The notes beneath the pieces are model-generated. The model was not told the origin of the DNA. It saw only the letters and a list, made by a program, of their open reading frames with translations, and did no database searches. Positions 53,487 through 61,522 of a stretch of 64,000 nt of DNA are shown here, piece by piece (the first letter of the stretch is position 1; each line of letters starts with the position of its first letter). The stretch comes from Bowdeniella nasicola. Lineage in GTDB: Bacteria; Actinomycetota; Actinomycetes; Actinomycetales; Actinomycetaceae. Location: positions 1 to 64,000 of the forward strand of contig JAUNVA010000007.1 in the NCBI GenBank assembly GCA_030537895.1. The letters run 5' to 3'. The translations under genes and the position numbers were made by a program.

Positions 53487-54011
53487 ATGAATCTTGCCGA
53501 GCTCGAACGCTACGCCCGCGCGCTCATGGACCGCGAGGGCCTCACCGACTGGACGTTCGGCTATGACCGCGCCCGACGGCGCGTGGGGTGCTGCCACCAC
53601 GGACCACGCAAGATCACGCTGTCTCGCCACCTCATGGAGCGCTATCCGCAGGACCTCGCCCGCGAGGTCGTGATCCACGAAGTCGCCCACGCACTCGTCG
53701 GTCCCGACGTCCATCACGGGCCCGCATGGCGGGCCCAGGTGCTCCGCCTCGGCGGGACGCCCCGGGTCACTGCCCACCCCGATGCCCCACGCCCGAACGC
53801 ACGATGGCTTGGCCTGTGCGCCTGTGGCGCCACCTTCCCGCGACTCAATCGGCCTGCCGGGTGGCGCGATGTCCGCTGTGCCAGCTGTCTGGAGGCCGGT
53901 CGGGGCGGACACCTCACGTGGCGGCGGGTACCCGAGGAGTCCCCCAAGGACTCCCCCGGGGACCAGCTGCCGCTCGAATGTTCGCCCTTGCCCACGCCCC
54001 GCGCGACGTAG
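53487..54011 (+). CDS. SprT-like zinc metalloprotease
   Basis: This 174-aa protein carries the HExxH motif HEVAHALVGPDVHHGPAW (His64 and following), the zinc-binding active site of the SprT/Spartan family. A C-terminal zinc ribbon follows: CACGATFPR and CASCLEAG. Eukaryotic relatives cut DNA-protein crosslinks; bacterial SprT roles are less clear. The start at ATG 53487 is supported by a TACGCT box 6 nt upstream. It stands alone between hrpA and the ABC operon. Confidence 0.9.
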   Translation: MNLAELERYARALMDREGLTDWTFGYDRARRRVGCCHHGPRKITLSRHLMERYPQDLAREVVIHEVAHALVGPDVHHGPAWRAQVLRLGGTPRVTAHPDAPRPNARWLGLCACGATFPRLNRPAGWRDVRCASCLEAGRGGHLTWRRVPEESPKDSPGDQLPLECSPLPTPRAT

Positions 54012-54078
54012 GATGACGAATAAGGCGCTGCGCGCATCGCGCTCGGTGCCGCAGTAGGGGGTTAGTACGGGAGGCGCA

Positions 54079-55005
54079 GTGACCGCAGCGGAGGGCGCGA
54101 TCGCGGCGAAGGACCGTCCAGGCTACCGGGCTGCCCGCCGCCGCGAGACCGCGTCCGCATACCTTCTGCTCATCCCTTCCTTCATCGGCGTGGGGATCTT
54201 CCTCGTCGTGCCGGTGCTTCTGGTCGTCGTGCTCTCCCTCTTCCGCTGGAACCTCATCTCCCCTCCCACGTTCGTCGGGCTTGAGCACTACGCCGCACTG
54301 GCGTCGGATTCGAAACTCGCGAACTCGATCTGGGTGACCTTCACGTTCGTTCTCATGGCGATCCCGGCCTCGATCATCCTGGGACTGCTGCTCGCCGTTG
54401 CCATCAACCGGGGCCTGCCCGGCACGGGCTGGCTGCGGGTCATCTACGTGTTGCCGTGGGTGTGCGCACCACTCACCCTTGGCGTCGTTTGGCGCTGGAT
54501 CTTCGACCCGTCCAATGGTGCGCTCAACACCCTGCTCGGGCGACGCATCGAGTGGATGAGCGACCCAAACCTCGCACTCCCCGCCGTGGCGTTCGTCTCC
54601 GTGTGGTCTTCCGTCGGGTACGTCTCCCTGTTCTTCCTCGCCGGCTTGCAGCAGATCCCCTCCAGCGTCTATGAGGCCGCAAAACTCGACGGAGCGGGCC
54701 CCGTGCGTACTCTGTGGTCGATCACGATGCCGCTGCTCATGCCGACAACGTTCTTCGTGACCGTGACTTCCGTGATCTCCTCCTTCCAGGTCTTCGATCT
54801 GGTCTACGGCCTCACCGGTTCCGCGACCGGCTACCCGGCCGGCTCCACGGACGTGATTGCGGCACGTATTTATCAAGACGCGTTCGTCTCCCACCACATT
54901 GGCAGCGCCTCCGCGATGGCGTTTTGCCTGTTCGTGGTGCTCGTCGTCGTGACCCTCATTCAGCAGCGCTGGTTCTCCGGCCGGATCACCTACGACATGA
55001 CGTGA
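54079..55005 (+). CDS. Sugar ABC transporter permease, MalF type
   Basis: This 308-aa permease begins at GTG 54079 behind GGGAGG. It has six helices and the EAA loop IPSSVYEAAKLDGAGPVRTL near 205-225. It forms the channel with the next permease for the second carbohydrate ABC system of the window. No ATPase is in the operon, so a shared one is presumed. Substrate not evident. Confidence 0.94.
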   Translation: MTAAEGAIAAKDRPGYRAARRRETASAYLLLIPSFIGVGIFLVVPVLLVVVLSLFRWNLISPPTFVGLEHYAALASDSKLANSIWVTFTFVLMAIPASIILGLLLAVAINRGLPGTGWLRVIYVLPWVCAPLTLGVVWRWIFDPSNGALNTLLGRRIEWMSDPNLALPAVAFVSVWSSVGYVSLFFLAGLQQIPSSVYEAAKLDGAGPVRTLWSITMPLLMPTTFFVTVTSVISSFQVFDLVYGLTGSATGYPAGSTDVIAARIYQDAFVSHHIGSASAMAFCLFVVLVVVTLIQQRWFSGRITYDMT

Positions 55006-55010
55006 TCGCG

Positions 55011-55859
55011 ATGGCATCTTCTCACTCGCGCTCCCGCGCCACGCTGTTCGCCAACCTCGCGACCTACCTCATGTTGATCGCTTCGGCGCTCATCGTCATC
55101 GGGCCATTCATCTTCTCCGTCATGACGGCCCTGAAGACGCCGCACCAATTTGCCACCCAACCGCCGCTCACGCCGCCGAATCCCGTGACATTCGAGAACT
55201 TCGCGGCCCTCTTTAGCCCCGAGCGATCCTTCATCGTGCCGATCGCGGTGACCGCGCAGGTGGTGCTCGTCATGGTGGTGGGCCAGATGTTTTCCTCGAT
55301 ACTGGCTGCCTACGCGTTTGCGACACTGAAATTCCCGGGCCGCGACGCCCTCTTTTGGGTTTACCTCGCGACCCTCATGGTGCCTGCGGTCGTCACGATC
55401 ATTCCCCTGTACGTCATGGTGACGCAGGTCGGGATGAAGAATACGTTTTGGGGACTCGTGGTGCCGTTCATGTTCGGCTCGCCCTACGCGATCTTCCTGC
55501 TGCGGGAGAACTTCCGATCGATGCCACGCGAGATCATGGACGCCGCCCGGATCGACGGAGCCGGAATCCTGCGACGCCTGTGGTACATCATGCTGCCGAT
55601 GAATAAGCCGATCCTCGCGACGCTGCTACTCATCACCGTCGTGACCCACTGGAACAACTTCATGTGGCCGATGGTGATCGCGCCACGACGCGAATGGAAC
55701 GTCCTCACCGTGGCGACGGTGGGGCTGCAGACCCAGTATTCCGCCAACTGGACGCTCGTGATGGCGGCCACCACGATCTCCCTCGCTCCCCTCATCATTC
55801 TGTTCCTCATCTTCCAGCGCCAGATCACTCGCTCGATCGGCGTCACTGGCCTCAAATAG
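55011..55859 (+). CDS. Sugar ABC transporter permease, MalG type
   Basis: This 282-aa permease starts at ATG 55011 (MASSHSRSRATLF), 5 nt after the partner's stop. The EAA loop is MPREIMDAARIDGAGILRRL. Six helices are predicted. A longer in-frame reading upstream lies within the MalF-type gene and is rejected. The binding-protein gene follows 116 nt downstream. Confidence 0.94.
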   Translation: MASSHSRSRATLFANLATYLMLIASALIVIGPFIFSVMTALKTPHQFATQPPLTPPNPVTFENFAALFSPERSFIVPIAVTAQVVLVMVVGQMFSSILAAYAFATLKFPGRDALFWVYLATLMVPAVVTIIPLYVMVTQVGMKNTFWGLVVPFMFGSPYAIFLLRENFRSMPREIMDAARIDGAGILRRLWYIMLPMNKPILATLLLITVVTHWNNFMWPMVIAPRREWNVLTVATVGLQTQYSANWTLVMAATTISLAPLIILFLIFQRQITRSIGVTGLK

Positions 55860-55975
55860 GGGCGGTGCTACTCTCGCAGGCTTCCCGCAAGGGAACTTCG
55901 TGCCGCAACGGTGGTATGAGACGCAAGGATGGGGGACGATGGAGCGGAGTAGGACAAACTGGAGAAGGTGACCTC

Positions 55976-57310
55976 ATGCGTCGATCACGAGTGGTCGCGG
56001 CTGCCACAGCAGCCCTGATGGTGGGGCTTGCGGCGTGTTCGCCGGGGGCCTCAGAAAGTAGCGAAAACACGACAGAAGATTCGACCGGCGCCACCACCGT
56101 AACGTTCCGGTTGTGGGATGAGAATGCGGCGAAGGCCTATCAGGAGTCCTTCGACGCCTTCACCTCACACAACCCCGACATCAAGGTGGACGTCGAGGTC
56201 ATCCCCTGGGGACAGTACTGGGATCAGCTGCCCCTGGACCTGCAGTCCGGCGACATGGCGGACATCTTCTGGACGAACTCCTCCAACTTTGGACTCTACG
56301 CCGATAACGGCAACCTCATCGATATCTCGGAGGCACTCGGTCATGACCATGATGCCTGGGTGGATTCCACCGCCGAGCTCTACGAACGCGACGGGAAACT
56401 CTGGGGCGTGCCTCAAATCTGGGACTCGATCGCCCTGTACTACAACAAGGACCTGGTGGAGGAAGCCGGCGTCGACCCGAGCGACCTCACCTGGGCGCCC
56501 GGTGCGGGCGACGGCGACACGCTCCTGGCCGCTGCCACGAAACTCACGAAGGACGAGGCAGGCAAACACCCCGGCGAGGACGGCTTTGACCCTGATAAGC
56601 GCGTGCAATACGGCTTCAACTCGCAGGTCGACCTGCAAGCCATCTACATCGATTGGCTCGCCGAGGGGGGTGCGAGCTTCCAGGCGGAGGACTCCGACGA
56701 CTTCGTCTTCGCCTCGCCCGAGGGCGAAGCCGCGTTCCAGTACCTGGTGGACATGGTGAACACAGCGCACGTGTCCCCCTCAGCCGCGGACACGAACCAG
56801 AACGGTGACCTGGCCCGCGAGCTGTTCTTGCAGGGCAAAATGGCGCTCTTCCAGTCCGGCCCCTACTCGCTTCCGCAGATTGCGGAAAATGCCGACTTCG
56901 AGTGGGGGATCGCCCCGATGGTCGCTGGCCCGGAGGGCCGCGTGTCCGTCGTGCACTCGGTGGCGGCGCTCGGCAACGCGGAGAGTGAACACTACGACGC
57001 GACCGTCAAGGTGCTGAAGTGGCTGGCCTCCAAGGATGGGCAGACGGCGCTCGCCGCGACGGGCGCGGCTTTCCCCGCCGTGCTCGACGCTCAGGACGAG
57101 TATGTCTCCTACTGGGAGGCGAAGGGCGTCGATGTCTCCGAGTTCCAGAAGGCCGCCGAAGGGGCGACCACTCCCGCCCCCGTCGGCGCAGACGTGAACG
57201 CCGGCATGACGGCATTCGAGGACACCCTGAAGGAAATGTTCCTCGGCGCGATCCCCGTACCCGAGGCCCTCAAGCAGGCACAGGAGGAGGGTAACGCCGC
57301 CATGCGGTGA
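55976..57310 (+). CDS. Sugar ABC solute-binding lipoprotein
   Basis: This 444-aa lipoprotein has a lipobox LAAC (residues 18-21) and a family 1 carbohydrate-binding domain (TVTFRLWDENAAKAYQESFD at the start; WGVPQIWDSIALYYNKDLVE). It serves the two permeases upstream. Start at ATG 55976 after a GGAGAAGG site. It is last in this operon, in contrast to the first ABC operon where binding proteins come first. It shows no close similarity to the tandem pair at 13393-16363. A strong terminator follows. Confidence 0.94.
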   Translation: MRRSRVVAAATAALMVGLAACSPGASESSENTTEDSTGATTVTFRLWDENAAKAYQESFDAFTSHNPDIKVDVEVIPWGQYWDQLPLDLQSGDMADIFWTNSSNFGLYADNGNLIDISEALGHDHDAWVDSTAELYERDGKLWGVPQIWDSIALYYNKDLVEEAGVDPSDLTWAPGAGDGDTLLAAATKLTKDEAGKHPGEDGFDPDKRVQYGFNSQVDLQAIYIDWLAEGGASFQAEDSDDFVFASPEGEAAFQYLVDMVNTAHVSPSAADTNQNGDLARELFLQGKMALFQSGPYSLPQIAENADFEWGIAPMVAGPEGRVSVVHSVAALGNAESEHYDATVKVLKWLASKDGQTALAATGAAFPAVLDAQDEYVSYWEAKGVDVSEFQKAAEGATTPAPVGADVNAGMTAFEDTLKEMFLGAIPVPEALKQAQEEGNAAMR

Positions 57311-57324
57311 CCCGAAGAATCACC

Positions 57325-57359
57325 AAAGGGGGCCGGCGACCCAGTCGCCGGCCCCCTTT
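57325..57359. terminator. Bidirectional rho-independent-like terminator
   Basis: AAAGGGGGCCGGCGAC pairs perfectly with GTCGCCGGCCCCCTTT across a 3-nt loop, between the converging ABC operon and DUF6457 gene. Confidence 0.85.
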
Positions 57360-57368
57360 GCGCGTGGT

Positions 57369-57668
57369 CTAGTGCGCGGAGCGCTCCTCGATCACGGCGT
57401 GCACCGTGCGCACGCCCTCGGTAATGCGCTCGGCAATCGCATCGGTGTCTGCGCTCTGGGCGCCGAGACCCGCGGCAAGTCCGACGAGCATCGCCGTCAT
57501 GGGCGCACCCGGGCGGGAGGGACCGTGCGCGACGTCGCGGATCAGGTCCAGCATCGGCGGGGCGACCCGCGTTGCGATTCCCTCGTCGAGCTCGAGCGCC
57601 TGGCTCACGTCCGCCAGCCAGGCGTGCATGATCTCCATCTTCTTCGCTTCGCTCATCTTTTCGGCCAT
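57369..57668 (-). CDS. DUF6457 family protein
   Basis: This 99-aa cytoplasmic protein has the helical MHAWLADVSQALELDEGIAT start and a PMTAMLVGLAAGLGA core typical of DUF6457, which I recall as small proteins next to molybdenum cofactor genes. ATG 57668 has AAGGAGAG. It is divergent from moaB, and this agrees with the family habit. Function is unknown; a role in molybdoenzyme maturation is inferred. Confidence 0.8.
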   Translation of the reverse strand: MAEKMSEAKKMEIMHAWLADVSQALELDEGIATRVAPPMLDLIRDVAHGPSRPGAPMTAMLVGLAAGLGAQSADTDAIAERITEGVRTVHAVIEERSAH

Positions 57669-57749
57669 GATCTCTCCTTGAGTCGGCTACTGATATCTCT
57701 ACCGTAGCGAGCCGACCCCCATCCGGGACGCACCCCCGGCGGTCCAGCG

Positions 57750-57755
57750 TAGGCT
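57750..57755 (+). promoter_or_regulatory. -10 box of leaderless moaB operon
   Basis: TAGGCT lies 6 nt before ATG 57762, with no ribosome-binding site. Confidence 0.6.
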
Positions 57756-57761
57756 CGAGGT

Positions 57762-58313
57762 ATGACTGAACAGTTCACAGACCATGTTGCCCACCGCCCC
57801 ACCGAGCCCATTGCGGGGGCCGTGATCACCGTCTCCGACCGGTGTGCGGCCGGGACCGAAGAGGATACCTCGGGACCGCTCGCGGTGAGACTCCTCGCCG
57901 AGTACGGTGTGGAAAACCGTGACCTCATCGTCGTACCCGACGAGGTCGATCACATTGCCTCCGCCCTGCAAGAGGCTCTCTCCGCGGGGGCACGGATCAT
58001 CCTCACGACGGGTGGCACCGGTATCTCGCCACGCGACTGCACCCCGGAAGCAACGAAGCCTTACATCTCCACGCATCTTGACGGGCTTGCCCACGAGATC
58101 CGCCTACGCGGCCTCAAGTCGACGCCGCTCGCCTGCCTCTCGCGTGGCCTCGTCGGTATCACCGCACGCGGCGCGGGCGGCTCCCTCATCGTGAACGCGC
58201 CGGGTTCCAACGGTGGTGTGCAAGACACCGTCGAGGTGCTTGGCCCGGTGCTCGGCCACATCATCGAGCAGCTCTCCGGCCCGGCCCACCCCAAGGCGGA
58301 CGAGGCTAAATGA
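57762..58313 (+). CDS. moaB: Molybdenum cofactor protein MoaB/Mog
   Basis: This 183-aa protein adenylates molybdopterin before molybdenum insertion (MogA/MoaB family). Motifs: AVITVSDRCAAGTEEDTSGP, TTGGTGISPRDCTPEAT and a C-terminal NAPGSNGGVQDTVEVL. The stop overlaps the next start (TorD-like) by 4 nt, so the two are co-translated. It supports the molybdoenzymes of this region (DmsA, FdhF-type). Confidence 0.95.
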   Translation: MTEQFTDHVAHRPTEPIAGAVITVSDRCAAGTEEDTSGPLAVRLLAEYGVENRDLIVVPDEVDHIASALQEALSAGARIILTTGGTGISPRDCTPEATKPYISTHLDGLAHEIRLRGLKSTPLACLSRGLVGITARGAGGSLIVNAPGSNGGVQDTVEVLGPVLGHIIEQLSGPAHPKADEAK

Positions 58314-58924
58314 ACCCCCCTCACCCGGCGGAGCTCGACGCTCTCGCCGCCGGCTGGACCGTCATCTCTGCGGCCTTCAGTGCGCCGCTCAACGAGCAGA
58401 CGGTCGCGGCGCTGCGTTCACCCGCCCAGCTGCGGACCTGGCCCCTACCCGGGCCCGCCTTCGATTCGGCCCGCACCGAATTCGAAGCCTCGCTCGCGGC
58501 GGGACCGGCTGAGGATATCCCCACGCTGCGCCTCGCACACCAGCGCCTGTTCACGGGACCCGGCCCGGTCGAGCCCTCACCCTGGGAGTCGGTGCATCGC
58601 TCGCGCGAGGGCCTTCTCTTCGATGAGGAGACCTTCCAGGTGCGCCGCGCCTACGAGGAGTTCTCGCTGCGCTCCCAGGCGATCAACCGCGTTCCCGAAG
58701 ACCACGTCGCAGTAGAGGCCGAGTTCCTTGCCTTCCTTCTTGCGCGCGCTCTCGACGGTGACGCGGAACGCTACCTCGACGGGTACCGCCGCTTCCTCGC
58801 CGAACATGCGCTCGCGTGGCTGCCCGAGTATTTTGCTTCGTTCCTGCGTGCTGCCCGCACCCACTATCATCGGGGCATTGCGCTGCTCGGCACTCAGGTT
58901 GTCACGGCCTGTCGCGCCGAGTGA
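58310..58924 (+). CDS. TorD/DmsD-like molybdoenzyme chaperone
   Basis: This 204-aa all-helical cytoplasmic chaperone fits the TorD family: LAHQRLFTGPGPVEPSPWES in the middle and the EAEFLAFLLARALDGDAERY and FLAEHALAWLPEYF parts at the end. It should bind the Tat signal and apo-enzyme of DmsA until the cofactor is inserted. It overlaps moaB by 4 nt and precedes the Fe-S protein by 6 nt. Its operon thus faces the convergent dmsABC genes. Confidence 0.87.
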   Translation: MNPPHPAELDALAAGWTVISAAFSAPLNEQTVAALRSPAQLRTWPLPGPAFDSARTEFEASLAAGPAEDIPTLRLAHQRLFTGPGPVEPSPWESVHRSREGLLFDEETFQVRRAYEEFSLRSQAINRVPEDHVAVEAEFLAFLLARALDGDAERYLDGYRRFLAEHALAWLPEYFASFLRAARTHYHRGIALLGTQVVTACRAE

Positions 58925-58930
58925 GGCCCG

Positions 58931-59983
58931 ATGTCCGCACCGTCACGCCGCCCCTACCCAAGCGTGCAGCGCTGGGCCGCCGAGCTCGATGAGCCCACGC
59001 TCCTGTGGGTCCCCTCCCTGGACGTGGATGAAGACGCGCGACCCCTCGCGCCACGAGTGCGGCGCCTCACTCAGGCAGCGCTGCACGTGGGCGACGGGAT
59101 CGGCTCGCTCGATACCGCCACGTGGCTCGCGCTCCTGGCCTCCCCCCACCTGAATGTGGGCGTGCGCCTCGACGCGGAGCTGGTCCCCCTGGCCGAGGCC
59201 CTTGATGCGGTGGCGGCCCCGTCTCGCGTGCGTGAGATTGTGCAACGGTGGGCACCACGCTCGGCGCTCGCGCCCGCGCGTTGGGCCCAGCCGCCGCGCG
59301 GCCCAGGTGGGCGGCAGCGCCCACTCGAGGTGCTCGATGCCGACGCCATGCCCGTGGCCCGTCGTCAGCTGTTCGCCACTCTCGGGGGTGCCGTTGCGCC
59401 ACCCGTCACGCAGCATGATCACCTCGTGGCCCTGTGGCGCTCGCGCACGCGTGAGGAGCCCGTAAGCTCCCCGGCGATCGACCTCGCATCCTCGGGGTGT
59501 ATCGCCTGCGGCACGTGCGTCAAGGCCTGCCCACACGCGGCCCTGCGCCTCGTCCCCGCGGCCCTTGAGTTCTCACCCGAGCGGTGCCGGGGGTGCGCGA
59601 CGTGCGTGCAGCTGTGTCCGGTTGCCGCGCTCACCTCGAGAGCACCGCTGACCTGGAATGCGATCCTCGCGAGTGAACGTCCCTGGTGGCGGCTGCAAGA
59701 GCTGCACACGCGCCGCTGTGAGCGCTGTGGGACCTCGTTCGCGTCCGACCCCGCGCCCACACCCTCCTCCACGCTCTGCCCGGTGTGCGCCGAGCGGGCA
59801 CGCAACCCGTTTGGTTCCTTCGTTCCAGACGCACCCTGGGTACGTGAACGCCTGCGCGCCCGCGCGGGGCCACTACATGCCGATGCGGGTCATCGTGTCG
59901 TAGAAGAGGGAGCGTCCGAGGACCTCGCTTACGAGGACGACGACGAACGCGCTCGTCGCGACGGTCGCGATCAGGGTGAGTGA
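58931..59983 (+). CDS. 4Fe-4S protein with zinc-ribbon-like tail
   Basis: This 350-aa protein has an unrecognised N-terminal part (1-180), a pair of 4Fe-4S clusters near 190-231 (CIACGTCVKACPHA and CRGCATCVQLCPVA) and a Cys4 zinc-ribbon-like segment near 258-284 (RRCERCGTSFASD, LCPVCAERA). It may shuttle electrons or aid maturation of the DMSO reductase, as suggested by its position with the TorD-like gene. The last 111 bases overlap the 3' end of dmsC on the opposite strand, which is unusual; its final 37 residues are low-complexity charged sequence. Confidence 0.85.
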   Translation: MSAPSRRPYPSVQRWAAELDEPTLLWVPSLDVDEDARPLAPRVRRLTQAALHVGDGIGSLDTATWLALLASPHLNVGVRLDAELVPLAEALDAVAAPSRVREIVQRWAPRSALAPARWAQPPRGPGGRQRPLEVLDADAMPVARRQLFATLGGAVAPPVTQHDHLVALWRSRTREEPVSSPAIDLASSGCIACGTCVKACPHAALRLVPAALEFSPERCRGCATCVQLCPVAALTSRAPLTWNAILASERPWWRLQELHTRRCERCGTSFASDPAPTPSSTLCPVCAERARNPFGSFVPDAPWVRERLRARAGPLHADAGHRVVEEGASEDLAYEDDDERARRDGRDQGE

Positions 59984-60895
59984 GCGCTCCCGCAGGGAGG
60001 CTCGGTAGAGGAAGAATCCCAGCAGGCAGGCGCCAAGGATCAGGAGAATCAGACGGACGAGGAACACGTTCGTGTACAGCGCCTGCGCCGAGGCCACCGG
60101 CATCTGGGGGTCCGCCGCCATCGTCGTCAGCTGCAAGACGAGGAGCACCACCTGCACGACGGCGAGGGCGGCGGCCGCGACGGCGATGGCCCGCAGCACG
60201 CGGGTGAGCGCTCTCTGGGTAGCGACGTCGATCGCGACCTCCTCACCGAGGTGCTTGCGCCGCCACATCGTCACGGTCATGAGGGCGGCGCCCACGGCGA
60301 GGCACCCCAGCAGGAATGTCGTCACGTAAAAGGTCGCCGGCGTCGTCCACAGGTTCCAGGCGGGCACTGTCGGGAGCGAGGCGTAGACCATCGACATCAC
60401 GTAGACGAGTCCAAGCCCCACGAGTGCCGTGAGGCCAGCCACGACCTGGCGCAGGCGGGCACTGCCCCACTTCATCCACTGCAGGAAGGCGAAGAGGAAG
60501 CCGAGTCCGGCGAACAGGCACCCGAAGAGGATTTCGCGCGAAAGCCACGAGGTCGAGAGGTGGCGGAACGTATTCAGCGCGTTGAACGGGTTGCCCAGGT
60601 GGGCCATTGAGCCGAGCAGACCCAGGACCAGGACGGGACCGATCGCGAACAGGACGGGGTCGGTGAGGCGGTCGGTGCGCGTCGCCGCGGGCGCGCGCTC
60701 CAGGTGCAGCCGCGCAAGGGCGCGCCCTACCCATGTGGTGGGCTCGCCGGAACGCTCTGCGACCTCTGCGCGAAGCTCGTTATCGGGCAGTAGGCGCGGA
60801 CCAAGCAGCTGGATGATGCCGAGCACCACGAAGGCGCCTACGCACATCTGCGCGAGGATCGTGAAAGCGATGAGTGGCAGTTCGTGGACGTTCAT
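59873..60895 (-). CDS. dmsC: DMSO reductase membrane anchor DmsC
   Basis: This 340-aa membrane protein has eight or nine helices and is the anchor subunit of DMSO reductase. It should oxidise menaquinol and pass electrons to DmsB. Helix 1 begins LPLIAFTILAQMCVGAFVVL and GSMAHLGNPFNALNTFRHLS is the conserved loop. Its ATG lies 1 nt after the dmsB stop. The end overlaps the Fe-S gene on the opposite strand by 111 nt. Confidence 0.92.
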   Translation of the reverse strand: MNVHELPLIAFTILAQMCVGAFVVLGIIQLLGPRLLPDNELRAEVAERSGEPTTWVGRALARLHLERAPAATRTDRLTDPVLFAIGPVLVLGLLGSMAHLGNPFNALNTFRHLSTSWLSREILFGCLFAGLGFLFAFLQWMKWGSARLRQVVAGLTALVGLGLVYVMSMVYASLPTVPAWNLWTTPATFYVTTFLLGCLAVGAALMTVTMWRRKHLGEEVAIDVATQRALTRVLRAIAVAAAALAVVQVVLLVLQLTTMAADPQMPVASAQALYTNVFLVRLILLILGACLLGFFLYRASLRERSLTLIATVATSAFVVVLVSEVLGRSLFYDTMTRIGM

Positions 60896-60896
60896 C

Positions 60897-61514
60897 TCAG
60901 ATCTCCCGCGGGTTCATAATCGAGCCGGTACCGGTGCCGCTCACCTGCGCGTCGCGGTGCGGGCGCACGACGAGGTGGGGCTGAGTAATCGACGGGTCGG
61001 GCAGTGGCTCGACGTCGTCGACAGTGCCGTACTTTTCGCGCAGCTCGTCGATCGGACCCCATTTCAGTGCACGCGCGGGACAGGCCGCGACACACGCGGG
61101 ATCCTCGCCTTCGGCCCGGTAGTCAGCGCACAGGTCGCATTTGGTCATGTGCCCGAGCACGGGATTGTACTGGGGGGCCGAATAGGGGCACGCCCACTCG
61201 CAGTAGCGGCAACCCACGCACTTACCCGCATCGACGGAAACTGTGCCGTCCTCGTTTTTGTGCATCGCCGTCGTGGGGCACACCGTCACGCAAATGGGAT
61301 CTTCGCAGTGGTTACACGAGATCGACGTGTAGTAGGAAAACACGTTGGGGCTCAGCGTGTTACCGCTGCGTGACCAGGTCCCGCCGGAGTATTCGACGAC
61401 ACGTCGCCAAGTGACCCCTTCGGGCAGGTCGTGCTTGTCCTTGCACGCGATCTGGCAGGCCTTGCAGCCGTTGCACAGGCTCTGGTCGAAATAGAAACCG
61501 AGTTGCTTAGCCAT
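60897..61514 (-). CDS. dmsB: DMSO reductase iron-sulfur subunit DmsB
   Basis: This 205-aa subunit carries four 4Fe-4S clusters: CNGCKACQIACK, CNHCEDPICVTVCP, CVGCRYCEWACP and CDLCADYRAEGEDPACVAACP-type spacing. It relays electrons from the anchor DmsC to the catalytic subunit DmsA. It has no own signal and probably travels with DmsA. It is 8 nt downstream of dmsA and directly upstream of dmsC. Confidence 0.96.
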   Translation of the reverse strand: MAKQLGFYFDQSLCNGCKACQIACKDKHDLPEGVTWRRVVEYSGGTWSRSGNTLSPNVFSYYTSISCNHCEDPICVTVCPTTAMHKNEDGTVSVDAGKCVGCRYCEWACPYSAPQYNPVLGHMTKCDLCADYRAEGEDPACVAACPARALKWGPIDELREKYGTVDDVEPLPDPSITQPHLVVRPHRDAQVSGTGTGSIMNPREI

Positions 61515-61522
61515 GATCCCCC

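Noticed and set aside
52413..53912. 499-codon minus-strand frame opposite to the end of hrpA and the SprT-like gene
   Set aside because: It crosses two real genes on the other strand and shows no domain.
59873..59983. Frameshift or assembly error as the cause of the overlap of the Fe-S gene and dmsC
   Set aside because: Both frames stay open to their stops and dmsC reads normally; without homologue comparison an error cannot be claimed.
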